Shown here: positions 24,738 to 35,587 of the stretch, piece by piece | Position numbering within the stretch: position 1 is the stretch's first letter | Layout of the letters: every line of letters begins with the position of its first letter | Source: JBGSPQ01 sp964346765 | GTDB taxonomy: Bacteria; Patescibacteriota; Gracilibacteria; UBA1369 | NCBI GenBank assembly: GCA_964346765.1 | Contig: CAYFWB010000010.1 | Span: 1 to 64,000 of the forward strand | DNA: 64,000 nucleotides | Reading direction: 5' to 3' | Made by a program: the position numbers and the translations under genes | Notes under the pieces: generated by a model | What the model was told of the DNA's origin: nothing | Seen by the model: only the letters and a program-made list of their open reading frames with translations | The model's database searches: none

Positions 24738-27700
24738 CTATCTGTTCATCACGAGCTCCAGAATCCTTCTGCGGAAGAAGTACAATTGCGAAGCGATGAG
24801 CGCGAAGGCGTACATGATTACTTCGGGCCCTACCGGATGGATGTCGGGCGGGGTGGCCTCTTCTGTAATCATCGGTTCTTTGGGTGTTTCAACCGGAGTC
24901 AAAGTAGGTTCGGATGGAGCGGCGGGTTTTAATTCGGGGTCAGCGGGTGCCGCCGGCTGATCCGGAGTGGCGGAGGCGGAGGGTTCTACCGGTTCACCTG
25001 GAGCCGCAGGGCTTATAGTTTCTTCGCTACTTGCTGAAACCTCCGGTTCAATTACTGTTGAGGCCGTCATTTCGGGTTCAACCACGGCAGATGTTTCTGT
25101 GGGTTCTTCCCTGACAGGTGGATTATATTCGATAGCAGATCCACCCGCTGAACCTCTTCCCGGAGCTGGTTCTTCGGGTTCAGGTGCGGTTTGGACTGGT
25201 TCTTCTTCGATTCTGTCGGATTCGGGTTCGGTTTGAACGGGTTCTTCCTCGATTCTGTCGGATTCGGGTTCATCTCGCTCGGTTACTGCGTCCGAAACTC
25301 TTTCGGGTTCCCGCTCAGTTTCTTCGCTGGGCAAGGTTTCTTCTCTTTCCGGGGCAGGTTCTTCTTCAATCGCAGTCTCCTCTTCTTCGACTGTGGAGCA
25401 GTATTCAGCCAGGAAATCTGATCTTTCACGATCTGTATCGATACCTCTTGCGTCGATATAATCATCTATACTGTTTTGCAATGCTTTTTCGGAAAGCATT
25501 GAACTGCCCGTTTGCGCGTCCGATCCCGCAGGGCTAAATTCCACCATGTCGTCTTTGGGTACTCTGTCTCCAGCTGAGTCAACGCGAAGCAGGTCTACCG
25601 ATGGCTCTTGCGTTCCTGTATCCTCCCTGTTCCCTGTATTCTCTTCCACTTCGATACAGAGAGCTTCGGTGTCGACACAAGTAGAATCCTTATAATAAGC
25701 GTCCCGGTTTTTTTCATATTGCGTTTCAAAATAGGTTTCGCTTCCGGGGCTGATTTGTTCTGAAATTGTGGCGTATTTTTTCGCGGCCCGTGCCAGGGCC
25801 AGGTATTCTTCGCAGGGATTATAATTACGAGTGCAGTTGTTCTGGATAAGCAACACTATATTATCGTACGATGTTTTAACATCCTTGTTATCCATTGATT
25901 TTCTTGCTATTGAGGCATAGTGCTCACAGGGTGTTGGTTCTTCCACCGCTATTTCACATCCACTTTTTTTAGCCAAACTTTCCAGATCGGCTATTTCATC
26001 TCGCAAAGGCTGTTCGTTTGCACCGACGGTATCATTCAGTCGGCTGGCGGGATCTGCCGTTGTTGTTTCGCTTTTTTTAGATTCAATCAGTTCTAATAAT
26101 TCCTGACAATTTACACAAACCGGCTTAGTAGAACTATCTTCGGACGTTGCTTCTACCAGATTAATATCGCTGAATTTATCCGAATCTCCTCTTCTTTGAT
26201 CTATCGTAGTATCGTTAGAGGAAGTTGCAGGACTGATATCGATGTACCCTTCTTTACATTGACACTCGCCATCTACTTTTTTTTGATTTTCGCCGCATGA
26301 CATTTCCGGCTGTCTTGAAGGTACTTCCATAGTAGGGGATTCCATAGTAGGTTCTTCTTTGCAATCCACCGACCATTCCTTAACCATGGAAATGGTAGTA
26401 TCGTTCAAATAATATTTGTCGGGAGATTCATTAAGTTGTTCCAATAATTCACAATCATTTGAAGGTATATCTGTACACATTTTTACGTCAAATTCCGGTT
26501 CCTGAGTTTGCATATCCAATGAAGGCATATTGCTGTCCCATTCAGCATCTATCTCCGGGGCAGGTGTTTCATCATCAGTACTGTCTTCACTCTGATCCTC
26601 CGGTTCTGTTGTTTCTTCTTTTGTGACAAGGTCAACTTCCAGTTCATCCGATTTAGTTATCTCAATTGGCTCCTTTTTTTTATCAGCCTTATTGATATTT
26701 ATTTCTTTAGAGTCTGATGATTTATCAAAACTTAATGCATTATCCTCCGTTTTATCAATAACAAGTTCATCCTGTTTATCGTTATCAGTTGATAGTGTCA
26801 TATCATCGCTAATTGGCTGCCTATTATCCATCATAGTATAAGCTTTACTGTATTCGGCCGCGGAAAGAGGCTGATCAACAGTATTACTTATTTCAGCCGA
26901 ATCGACTTTTGGTATGTCTAAAGTAGGTTCTTCTTTAACTGCATTCTCTAATTTGTTAGTTGGACTAATTGGTAAAATGGTATTGGGATTATAATACTCT
27001 CCATCGGGACATTTGGTTTCTTCAGTTACAACATCTATAGGAGTAGGTCTTAAATGATCATCTACTATGGGTGTCTGTCCTTTAAAAAATCCACCGAGGC
27101 CGAAATATGCGGCCGCTCCTATTAATACCGCTAATGCAAGTGCACCGCCTATTAATACCGGTTTCGATAAGCCTTTTTTTGGGGGCACAGCGCTTTCTGC
27201 AGGAGTGGTATTTTCCTCTTGAGTAGGGGCTTCTTGCACGGTTTCATTTGTAGAAGCGGCTTCGGCTGAGGGTTCCGCGGTTTCGGCTGAGGGTTCCGCG
27301 GTTTCGGGTTCAGGGACTGATACCGGAGCTGATGTCGGTTCCGAAGGTGCGAGTTCGGTTTTCACCGGTTCGGTCTGTGCAGGTTCGGCCTGCGCCGGTT
27401 CGGCCTGTGCAGGTTCGCTTTGCGCCGGTTCGGCCTGCGCCGGTTCGCTTTGCGCCGGTTCGGCCTGTGCAGGTTCGGTCTGCGCAGGTTCGGTCTGTGC
27501 AGGTTCGGCCTGTGCNNNNNNNNNNNNNNNNNNNNNNNNNNNNNNNNNNNNNNNNNNNNNNNNNNNNNNNNNNNNNNNNNNNNNNNNNNNNNNNNNNNNN
27601 NNNNNNNNNNNNNNNCGGCCTGTGCAGGTTCGGTCTGCGCAGGTTCGGTCTGTGCAGGTTCGGCCTGTGCCGGTTCGCTTTGCGCCGGTTCGGCCTGTGC

Positions 27701-28177
27701 AGGTTCGGTCTGCGCAGGTTCGGTCTGTGCAGGTTCGGCCTGTGCAGGTTCGCTTTGCGCCGGTTCGGCCTGCGCCGGTTCGCTTTGCGCCGGTTCGGCC
27801 TGTGCAGGTTCGGTCTGTGCAGGTTCGGCCTGTGCCGGTTTGCTTTGCGCAGGTTCGGTCTGTGCCGGTTCGGCCTGTGCCGGTTCGGCCTGTGCAGGTT
27901 CGCTTTGCGCCGGTTCGGCCTGCGCCGGTTCGCTTTGCGCCGGTTCGGCCTGCGCCGGTTCACTTTGCGCCGGTTCGGGCGTAGCTCCTACTTCTTGCTG
28001 AGTTTCAGCGCCTATCATGCCGGCGGGAGTCGGAGTATTTGCCTTATCGGTATCGATTTCTTTTTTGTCCGCATTCGTATTATCGAATTTATAACCTCCC
28101 AATGTTTCCTGGTCGTTCGAACCTTGATCATTGTTCTGGTCGTCGTCTGATTGTGGTGATATTTTTATGTCCGCCAT
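24738..28177 (-). CDS. AEPAQ-repeat surface protein with two membrane anchors (interrupted by gap)
   Basis: One gene read across the 100-N gap. The frames on the two sides differ only because the gap size is arbitrary. The start is MADIKISPQSDDDQ, followed by at least 35 five-residue repeats of the type AEPAQ / SEPAQ / TEPAQ. Then comes a membrane helix (KPVLIGGALALAVLIGAAAYF), then about 650 acidic Ser/Thr/Glu-rich residues with scattered Cys, including CPDGEYYNPNT and CQCKEGYIDI, which resemble Cys-rich surface modules. It ends in HPVGPEVIMYAFALIASQLY plus FFRRRILELVMNR, a motif-helix-basic tail like a sorting signal but without LPxTG. The N-terminal repeat arm would be cytoplasmic. Function unknown. 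Confidence 0.75.
27363..27975 (-). repeat. 15-bp tandem repeat region encoding AEPAQ units
   Basis: Imperfect 15-bp tandem repeats that stay in frame with the coding sequence. Codon 1 of each unit varies (GCC, AGC, ACC, AAG), giving A, S, T or K. Interrupted by the scaffold gap at 27516-27615, so copy number is unknown. Confidence 0.9.
27516..27615. other. Scaffold gap (100 N)
   Basis: Exactly 100 N inside the AEPAQ repeat. The true length should preserve the reading frame (the left and right frames differ by 2 modulo 3 with this placeholder). Confidence 0.95.
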
Positions 28178-28211
28178 GATTTTTATTTTAATTTTTATTA
28201 ATAATCACCAT

Positions 28212-28240
28212 ATTTTATCATTTTTTTTGTGTCCAGTCAA
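28212..28240 (-). promoter_or_regulatory. Promoter of the AEPAQ-repeat gene
   Basis: Minus strand: TTGACT (28235-28240), 17-base spacer, TAAAAT (28212-28217), about 35 bases before the ATG at 28177. Confidence 0.7.
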
Positions 28241-28265
28241 TTATATTGTATACATAGATGCATGC

Positions 28266-28292
28266 AAAAAGACCACCACTTGCGCGGTCTTT
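28266..28292 (-). terminator. Terminator of the pilin-like/PKD operon
   Basis: Minus strand: AAAGACC stem with GGTCTTT and an 11-base loop, continuing into a T-run (TTTTT in all). It lies about 20 bases past the stop of the 35-residue membrane peptide, before the next promoter. Confidence 0.65.
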
Positions 28293-28311
28293 ATCAATTT
28301 AGAAATGGATA

Positions 28312-28419
28312 TTATTTAAACCCCTCCATGGAGGCTACCAAAGGCGCGATGATACTTGTTAGCATCATAAATGCCACAATAATTATGAGTATTTTTTTTA
28401 CTCTGTCTTTTTTATTCAT
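28312..28419 (-). CDS. 35-residue membrane peptide coupled to the PKD operon
   Basis: The ATG at 28419 follows the stop of the 807-residue PKD gene by a single base (TAACATG), a tight translational coupling. It encodes MNKKDRVKKILIIIVAFMML followed by TSIIAPLVASMEGFK: a basic N-terminus, one membrane helix and a short outside tail. A terminator follows, so it is the last gene of the operon. Too short to assign, but the start, coupling and hydrophobic profile make it a credible gene. Confidence 0.6.
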   Translation of the reverse strand: MNKKDRVKKILIIIVAFMMLTSIIAPLVASMEGFK

Positions 28420-28420
28420 G

Positions 28421-30844
28421 TTAAAGGGTTCCGGTTACTAATATTGATTTTGTAAAACTATCTATAACATTTTGATTGTCCGCCACTTCCAACGTTACAG
28501 TGTAGCTTCCGGGAGCGTTAAATTCATGACTTGGTTTTCTGGTCCTTGAAGATTTGCCATCACCAAAATTCCAACTGTAAGAAGCTATTGTTCCGCTTGA
28601 GCATCTTGGGTCAAATTCAACATTTAACGGAGCGTTGCCGGTTTCCGGCGCGGCTTCAAAACACGCAGTCAAAGGTACGGGTCTTACATTAACTGATATT
28701 TCCGCGGTTGATCTTGTGCTATCGGATGCTATCGCGGTTACTTCGGCGGTGAATGTACCGATCTTTGTATATTTGTATGTTACTTGAGACACATCTATTC
28801 TCTTGGGACTGCCATCTCCAAAATCCCATTCATAAGAAACTATTTCTCCGCTCGGATAAGATGATGAACTGGCATCGAATGTCACAGTCAACGGAGCCAC
28901 ACCTTCGACGGGTTCAGCTGTCACTCTGGCGGTTAGAGGCTGGTCCCCCACTCTCACCACTAATATCGCCGTTGATTCATTATTTTCCGCGTCCACCACA
29001 GTAAGGGTGGTGTTATATGTACCCGACTGATTATAGGAGTATGTAACGGTTTCTCCGGACGCGTCGACAGCTCCGTCTCCATCAAAGTCCCAATTGTAAT
29101 CAATAATGTTATTGTCGGCATCCGCGCTTTTTCTACCGTCAAAGCTGACTTCAAACGGTACGGCCCCGCTAATAAAGTCTTCGTCTGTGCTTGGAGCCGG
29201 TACGGTTTTAATTTCCGCTATTGGCGCGGCTTCCGGGGTTTCAACATTAATATTGTTGGTGGTTTCACCTTCTTTACCGGTTTCGTCGGTGACTACCAAT
29301 GTGACCTGATAATTGCCGGCTACCTTATATATGTGAGTAGCTGTTCTGGTTGATGCTTTTGGACTGCCATCTCCAAAATCCCACGAATATTGTGTTATTG
29401 TGCCGTTCGGGCTGGTCGAATTTTTGGCATCGAAACTATACTGCCTGCCGACATAATAATTCCCGTCTTCGGTAGGTACATCAATGACCGCCGTGGGTAT
29501 ATTTGCACCTTCTACAGTCACTTCTTCACTTGTAACTTCGTAATTGCCAACATTATCGGTAACTCTTAAATTGACCGTGTAATTTCCCACCTGTGTAAAT
29601 TCATGTTCCACCCTCGCTCCTTTCGAATCATCAAAATTATTGTCGTTATTGAAATCCCATTCGTAGGAAACAATTTCACCGGCTGGAGCGGCTGATTCTG
29701 AAGCGTCAAACGCCACGGTTAATGGAGCTGGGCCGCTCTGGGGCTCCATGGTAAACCTTGCGCTTAGTGCTATATTTGCTATTGTTACGGTTTTCATGTA
29801 TGTATCTACGCTTTCTTCAGCGGTCGCAATATCTCTTTTTGTTATTTGCAATTGCACATCAAATCTTCCGGTTTGTTCATATATGTGCGATGTATAAGCG
29901 GTTGTTGCTGTTGCTCCGTCACCAAAATCCCATTGATAAGAAAGGATGTCGTATTTTCGCGTATTGATCGGCAGTGATGACGCGTCAAATTTTACATTAA
30001 TGGGTGCCGTGAGCTGTAATGTGTCCGCCGGCTCGCTTAAAATGTCGGTTACCTGAGTGTTTTCAACAGGCACTCTCTTGGAACTCATATAAAGGTAGAT
30101 TCCCACCCACATGGTTACGAATACCAGCAAAAGAAGACCTGAGACTCCGGCCATTGTAAATCCTTTTTTCCTCGTTATTTTGTCGTCTTTTCTGGCCATT
30201 AAGAATCGGAAGACTCCCACTATGGCCAATAAAAAGAGTAGTACCGAAATAGTACCGAAAATCAGGTTAACCAGCGTAATCAATGTATTGATAAATGATC
30301 CGGTACTGACTCCAAGTGATGTTGCCAGCGCGTTTTCACCGCTCGATGATGTTTGGCTGACAAAAACCAACACAAATACTATGAAAAAAAGTAATGCCAA
30401 GCTTGAACAGCCGGTGCATCCGTAAATAAGTTTTTTGGGGTTTGGCGGTTTTCTGGTTGTTCTGGTTTTTTGGCCGGGTTTAAGTGGGGCGCCAGGTCTT
30501 TTAATTTGAGTGGGGATTGTTTTTTTTGTTGGTTGCGTCGGCCCCGGAGGTGGAGCCGCTTGCTGTTTCTGAGTGGGTGTTTGAGGCTGTTGCCGTGGTA
30601 TTGACTGTGGTTGAGGCCCGGGTTGTGCTTGTGGTTGACTTGTTTGCGGCTCAGTTGGTGGCGTTGGCTGTGTCTGTTGCGGCGGCTCTGTCTGCGGTTG
30701 AGGCGCAGGTTGTGTTTGCTGTTGCGGTTCCGGTTTTGCGTCTGCTTGAGGTGTAGGCCTACTTGTTTGGTTCGGTGGGTTTTGAGCCGGTTGCGGCCCG
30801 GCCTGAGGGGCGTCATTTGGCTTCGGTTGATTTTCGTTAGGCAT
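28421..30844 (-). CDS. PKD-repeat membrane protein with proline/glutamine-rich N-terminus
   Basis: 807 residues. Residues 1-135 are low-complexity, rich in Pro, Gln and Thr, ending in a basic patch (KKTIPTQIKRPGAPLKPG). Three membrane helices follow at about 140-260, then six PKD domains to the end, each with the YxWDFGDG signature: YQWDFGDGATA, YEWDFNNDN, YSWDFGDGSPK, YNWDFDGDG, YEWDFGDGSPK and YSWNFGDGKS. PKD domains are Ig-like beta modules of surface proteins used in adhesion and structure. The start overlaps the stop of the upstream 1563-residue gene by one base (TAATG). Likely a surface component that works with the upstream proteins. Confidence 0.85.
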   Translation of the reverse strand: MPNENQPKPNDAPQAGPQPAQNPPNQTSRPTPQADAKPEPQQQTQPAPQPQTEPPQQTQPTPPTEPQTSQPQAQPGPQPQSIPRQQPQTPTQKQQAAPPPGPTQPTKKTIPTQIKRPGAPLKPGQKTRTTRKPPNPKKLIYGCTGCSSLALLFFIVFVLVFVSQTSSSGENALATSLGVSTGSFINTLITLVNLIFGTISVLLFLLAIVGVFRFLMARKDDKITRKKGFTMAGVSGLLLLVFVTMWVGIYLYMSSKRVPVENTQVTDILSEPADTLQLTAPINVKFDASSLPINTRKYDILSYQWDFGDGATATTAYTSHIYEQTGRFDVQLQITKRDIATAEESVDTYMKTVTIANIALSARFTMEPQSGPAPLTVAFDASESAAPAGEIVSYEWDFNNDNNFDDSKGARVEHEFTQVGNYTVNLRVTDNVGNYEVTSEEVTVEGANIPTAVIDVPTEDGNYYVGRQYSFDAKNSTSPNGTITQYSWDFGDGSPKASTRTATHIYKVAGNYQVTLVVTDETGKEGETTNNINVETPEAAPIAEIKTVPAPSTDEDFISGAVPFEVSFDGRKSADADNNIIDYNWDFDGDGAVDASGETVTYSYNQSGTYNTTLTVVDAENNESTAILVVRVGDQPLTARVTAEPVEGVAPLTVTFDASSSSYPSGEIVSYEWDFGDGSPKRIDVSQVTYKYTKIGTFTAEVTAIASDSTRSTAEISVNVRPVPLTACFEAAPETGNAPLNVEFDPRCSSGTIASYSWNFGDGKSSRTRKPSHEFNAPGSYTVTLEVADNQNVIDSFTKSILVTGTL

Positions 30845-33800
30845 TATTTTTGTTTAGTAACTTTGCGAAGTGATAAAATCAGTATAGCAAAAACCGCTAT
30901 GCTTACAAGTACGGTGGCGGGTTCGCTAGTGGTAGAGGCGAATATATTGGCTCCCAGACTGGAATCATCAAACACTACATCCTTTTCCACAAAATCTTTT
31001 TTGCCGTTTTCATCTATTACGGTAAGTCTGATTCGAATGTTCCCCCATTCTTTGGCAAAAGCGGTGGTCCATTTACCCGGTGTTGATGCTTTGTAGTCTT
31101 CGTCGTCATCATTTACTCCGTTGCCGTTTGTATCAAAATATATGTTTTTGTCGATGGTATACGAAGCAATGTCCCCTACCGAAGTTGAATAATCCAGCGT
31201 GATATTGCCGGATGTTCCCTTCAGGTGGATCTTTCCGTCCATCAGACTTGAAGCCGGCTGAGTGAGAAGCCTGGCGTCCAAAGTAGGGGTTGGCGTTGTA
31301 GTTGTTGGGGTGGCGGTTGCAGGTTGACTCGAAGTCGCTGGCTGACTTGTCTTTACGTTGGCAAAGTTTGTGATCGATGATGATTGATCCTGATTGTCAT
31401 ATACGGTTAGCATGACTCTGTAAATTCCATAATCGGGATAAGTGTATGAAGGGTTCTGCTCTGTCGAATCCAGATCGTTATCTTTAATGCCGTCGCCGTT
31501 ACTGTCCAGGTTAACATCAAAATCCCAGTTCCATCTTTCAATGTTGAGTTCGTTTATTTCGTCGGCGGTTGAATTGTCGGTAAAATTTACCGTGGTGCTT
31601 TCTTCTTCCTGTTCGCTTGTAAATGCTGCGACCGGCGGTTCGGCCATGCTGTCAACATAGATGGTGACAGGCTGTGAAGTTGCTTCGGATTCGTTATTGT
31701 CTCTTACTTTTAATCTTACTCTGACTCCGTCGGGTGCCGGTGTATCAAAAACATGGCTTACATTGGGTCCTTCGTCGGTTGTGTTATTTGCAAAACCGTC
31801 TCCCTCCCAATCCCAAAAATACGCAACAATTTGACCGTCGGGATCGGTAGAGGCACTGGTGAAATTAACTTCCTCACCAACGTAAATATTTGTTCTGTCT
31901 ACGTTAAAACTTGCCACAGGAGCATCGTTGGGCCCGTTAATAACATCCAGCGTTGGAATCACGCTTGCTGCCAATATATCTTCACTGGATATTGTATTGT
32001 TTTCATCGTCGGTCAATTCAACAGCGAATTTGTATGTTTTTTCTTCACCTTCGGATCCTCTTGTTCCGATGGTTACATTGGCCGAAGACCCCGATGTTAC
32101 CTGAATGCCCAATTCTTCCTGATCGTTCGCGGGGTCGTAGTACCACCACCTGTAACGGGTTATCTGTCCGTCCGGATCCTCTGCACCTACAGCGTTTAAT
32201 TTGACTGTGACGGGCGCGGTTAAATCGGTACTAACGGGTACAGCTGTCAAACTCTTTAATAAAGGCGGTTCACCTTGAACTGTAAGATCTATCTTATCAG
32301 TCGAGGTCTGGCTGACATCGTTTTCATTTACCACCTTTAAGGTGACGGTGTAATCGCCGACGTCTCTGTATGTATGGGTCACTTCTTTATCCGTACTTCT
32401 TTGTCCGTCACCAAAATCCCAGCTATAGGTTAATCTTCTTCCGGTGCCGTCGGTATTAACGGATTGTCCCGCGTCAAACGCCACGGAATCTTTTCTGTTG
32501 ATAATTAATGGTTCAGTTAAATCGTAGACATCTTCTTCATTTATGCTGACTCCTATTACGGCCGCTGGGGAATCGCCGGACGATATGAATACTTTGCGCT
32601 TGATATTATTTTCCTCGTCGTCAATGTCAAAGACGCTGGCCTGCACCACGAATACTCCTGCTTCTTTATAAACATGAGTAAGGGTAGTCTCCTGGCTCAT
32701 TTCGCCTTGTTCTACTTCACCGTCGCCATAGTCTATTTCATAAGCTATAGCGTTATCGCTTTCCAGTGTGAACTGTACCGGAGCTTCACTTTCGCCGGTT
32801 GTTTCGTTCATTTGCAAACTGCCGGTGGGTTCATCTTCCGCCCCCCAAGCGATATCTATGGTTTTATTGATGGTAATTTCTCTTTCGAGAGGCTTAGAAT
32901 CCTGTTCAACGCCCTGTCCTCCTCCGTTTGGATCAATAACCGTTAGAGCTACCGTATATGTTTCCTGGTCTTTAAATTTGACTATCGGACGGGCGGGATT
33001 AGTTGTGTCGTAAGAATAACCTATTTCACTGTCGGTAGTATTGTTTTCCAGACTCTGCCCGTTGATTTCCCACAGGTAATTAAGTTCAGCATCACCATCG
33101 GGATCGTAACTTTTGGTTCCATCAAATTCGGAAGTGGCGGGCTGGGTCGGTTCCGGGATCGTATACGTGAATTGAGCAACCGGAGGTTCAGATTCGATTT
33201 TAAGCTTTTCGGTTATTGAAACGCCTTCCGTCTTGATGGCGTCGGTTACAGTTAATTTGACGTCATATGTGTTGGGGCTTTCAAATGAGTAAGTGAACGC
33301 TTCATTGTCGGTTTCACTCAAGCCTGTAACTGAAGGACTTAATGACCAACTATATGATGTTATCGGGCCGTTGTCACTAATTGAATCACCTCCGTCAAAT
33401 TCGATCGGCTGTCCCACTTTGGCACTGTAAGGATTTAGGTTTATCTGCGGGGCGAGAGAAGATACCACCAATGTAAATATCTTTCGATCAACTACTCCGT
33501 TCTGATCCGTAAATTCGACCATTACGTTATAATTGCCTTCCTCTTTATAGATATGTGTTTGCTTGAGATTACCCTGGGTCGCAGCCATTAGGGTTTTGTT
33601 GACACCATCGTTGGAGTTGTCTCCAAAATCCCAATAAACAGTGGCGCCGTCGGCGGACTGGCTGTGAAAATCATCATTGTCTTTGGTTTTGGTAAACGAC
33701 GCGTCAAACTGGACTCCCTGGCTGGAAGCGATGCTTAACGGGAAGATTACCGAACTTTTATCAATATCTATAAATCCACCGTCATTATATTTAATAATAT

Positions 33801-35535
33801 CTTCATTATCGCTAAGCATGTTAGGGATACTGAGGTTGATCTTGGTTTGAGGCTCGTTAACTTTAATATCGATTGTGGCGATTCCCGGGCCGATTTGATC
33901 GGCCGCGTCGGCGGCGGGTTCGATTCTGAGCTTGACTCTGTAAGTTCCGGGTTGTTTATAAATGCAGGAAGTTGTTACTGCCTCTTTTTCATCGCATTGC
34001 AGGTATTTTTTATCTGACAAAATGTTCTTTGAGTATTCTCCATCTCCATTCAAATCCCAAGAGATCTGCTCCGGTTCGATTGTCACACCGGAAGGATCTG
34101 TGGATCCGACGCTACTGAAGGTGACCGCCAATGGTGCTGACCCTTCAACTACGCTGGCGGTTAATTTAACATTCACAAATTCCAGATTTTCCAGTCCATC
34201 ATATAGATCAATAAAATCCCTATATGCCTGGGCCATATTGTCATAAGCGGAGTCTCCGGGGCCCGGAGTATCACCACTGAAGTTTGTAACATCTTCAATT
34301 AGCTGACAAAGTCCTTCTCCACCAGTTTCGACGCAGCTACCCTGGTTTAACTGATTTTCACTGACCAGCGCATAAAATAACGTGTCTAATGTTTCAGTCA
34401 GCGGCTGGACCGAAGTGTAAATATCGGACAAATCGCTCACACCGTTTTCCACGACCGATTCAAAATTGCTGTCGAGTGCGTTTTCGGTCTTTTCATGCGC
34501 CTGGTCGATTTCGTCGATTAAAGTGTCGTAAGGAGAGCTTATTGCCTCCTTGAAAGCCGGTGTTATGTCTTCCTTGTCTATACTTCCTTCAAAAACATCC
34601 ATATCGGAAAGGATTCTGTCTGCGATAGCGCTTCTTCTTGATTCGATCAGTGCTTTGATATCGTTTAAAGCGGCTACCTCGTCATCGATAGTCTGTCTTA
34701 TGAACTGTGCCGTAACGACATCTGATGTGATTCTGCCTTTTGTTTCTTCAAGTATACGGATAGCTTTGCTGATTTCCGATCCGAAAGCTGTTGTATACGT
34801 ACTGGCAATTGCTCCGGACGTTGTGTCTGTACCACCTCCGCAGGCATCACCGTTTGTGGCGCAGGTTTGTAAAATATTATCAGCGCTATCTATCACTTCT
34901 TTGGCCTCGTTCAATGCCTTCTGCGCTTCAAAATGGAACGTATGAGCCGCCACGATTTCTCTGGCAATTTTTTCCACCTGAACCGCCAGATTATTAAAGT
35001 TTACCTGTCCGGATGATCCGCTAATGCCGATTCCAAAATCACTCGATCCGCGAAGTCCTGTGTCTTCCCCCGTGGGTGCCTGTAACACGGTGTTAACAAT
35101 GGCGTATGATCCTAAAATAAGCACTATACCGATGATCGCGTAGGTTACGGATTTCTTTCCTTTTTCCGCCTTTTCTTGTTCACCGGTCGCAGTAAGATAT
35201 AGAAACCCTCCGTATATGATTATTAAAATGGCTATCAGTCCCAAAAATCCCAATATAAAGTTTGTAACGTTGATGATGAAATCTCTTAAATTTGTTTCTC
35301 TGACCAAACCTTCCGCGTATTGAGCTTCGTCCGGCACGCTTAATCCGCCGGTGAATTGTGTAAATGATGTGGACTGTTCTTCAGAACATTCGCCTTTCAG
35401 ACAATCTTTAAAATCTTCGTAAGCCTGTTCACCGAACCAAGCCCGTGAGGTTTGTACCGTAAAAAAACTGGAAAGCGCCAAGAGAATAAGCGCCATCAGG
35501 AATATTTTTTTTGTTTTGATTTTCGGGGAGGTCAT
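30844..35535 (-). CDS. Giant surface protein: pilin-like membrane module plus many PKD-like repeats
   Basis: 1563 residues. Signal peptide (residues 1-32, cut near SRAWF). A two-helix module at about 80-150 (IIYGGFLYLTATGEQEKAEK, then AIIGIVLILGSYAIVNTVL) is a close match to the T4SS pilin / VirB2-like module. A helical region (about 170-440) comes next. About nine or ten PKD-like domains follow (YSWDFGDGQRS, VYWDFGDNSND, YFWDWEGDG, WNWDFDVNLD among others), some with dockerin-like DxNxDG calcium loops. A Pro/Thr linker and a C-terminal membrane helix with basic end (LVSIAVFAILILSLRKVTK) finish it. Third gene of the operon. Confidence 0.85.
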   Translation of the reverse strand: MTSPKIKTKKIFLMALILLALSSFFTVQTSRAWFGEQAYEDFKDCLKGECSEEQSTSFTQFTGGLSVPDEAQYAEGLVRETNLRDFIINVTNFILGFLGLIAILIIIYGGFLYLTATGEQEKAEKGKKSVTYAIIGIVLILGSYAIVNTVLQAPTGEDTGLRGSSDFGIGISGSSGQVNFNNLAVQVEKIAREIVAAHTFHFEAQKALNEAKEVIDSADNILQTCATNGDACGGGTDTTSGAIASTYTTAFGSEISKAIRILEETKGRITSDVVTAQFIRQTIDDEVAALNDIKALIESRRSAIADRILSDMDVFEGSIDKEDITPAFKEAISSPYDTLIDEIDQAHEKTENALDSNFESVVENGVSDLSDIYTSVQPLTETLDTLFYALVSENQLNQGSCVETGGEGLCQLIEDVTNFSGDTPGPGDSAYDNMAQAYRDFIDLYDGLENLEFVNVKLTASVVEGSAPLAVTFSSVGSTDPSGVTIEPEQISWDLNGDGEYSKNILSDKKYLQCDEKEAVTTSCIYKQPGTYRVKLRIEPAADAADQIGPGIATIDIKVNEPQTKINLSIPNMLSDNEDIIKYNDGGFIDIDKSSVIFPLSIASSQGVQFDASFTKTKDNDDFHSQSADGATVYWDFGDNSNDGVNKTLMAATQGNLKQTHIYKEEGNYNVMVEFTDQNGVVDRKIFTLVVSSLAPQINLNPYSAKVGQPIEFDGGDSISDNGPITSYSWSLSPSVTGLSETDNEAFTYSFESPNTYDVKLTVTDAIKTEGVSITEKLKIESEPPVAQFTYTIPEPTQPATSEFDGTKSYDPDGDAELNYLWEINGQSLENNTTDSEIGYSYDTTNPARPIVKFKDQETYTVALTVIDPNGGGQGVEQDSKPLEREITINKTIDIAWGAEDEPTGSLQMNETTGESEAPVQFTLESDNAIAYEIDYGDGEVEQGEMSQETTLTHVYKEAGVFVVQASVFDIDDEENNIKRKVFISSGDSPAAVIGVSINEEDVYDLTEPLIINRKDSVAFDAGQSVNTDGTGRRLTYSWDFGDGQRSTDKEVTHTYRDVGDYTVTLKVVNENDVSQTSTDKIDLTVQGEPPLLKSLTAVPVSTDLTAPVTVKLNAVGAEDPDGQITRYRWWYYDPANDQEELGIQVTSGSSANVTIGTRGSEGEEKTYKFAVELTDDENNTISSEDILAASVIPTLDVINGPNDAPVASFNVDRTNIYVGEEVNFTSASTDPDGQIVAYFWDWEGDGFANNTTDEGPNVSHVFDTPAPDGVRVRLKVRDNNESEATSQPVTIYVDSMAEPPVAAFTSEQEEESTTVNFTDNSTADEINELNIERWNWDFDVNLDSNGDGIKDNDLDSTEQNPSYTYPDYGIYRVMLTVYDNQDQSSSITNFANVKTSQPATSSQPATATPTTTTPTPTLDARLLTQPASSLMDGKIHLKGTSGNITLDYSTSVGDIASYTIDKNIYFDTNGNGVNDDDEDYKASTPGKWTTAFAKEWGNIRIRLTVIDENGKKDFVEKDVVFDDSSLGANIFASTTSEPATVLVSIAVFAILILSLRKVTKQK

Positions 35536-35587
35536 TTTTTGTTTTTAATATTTGTATATTATAACATTTTTGAGCAGGTTCCACAAT

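Noticed and set aside
27363..27975. CRISPR-like or non-coding satellite
   Set aside because: The 15-bp repeat is in frame and encodes AEPAQ units continuous with coding sequence on both sides. Long antisense frames here are products of the repeat.
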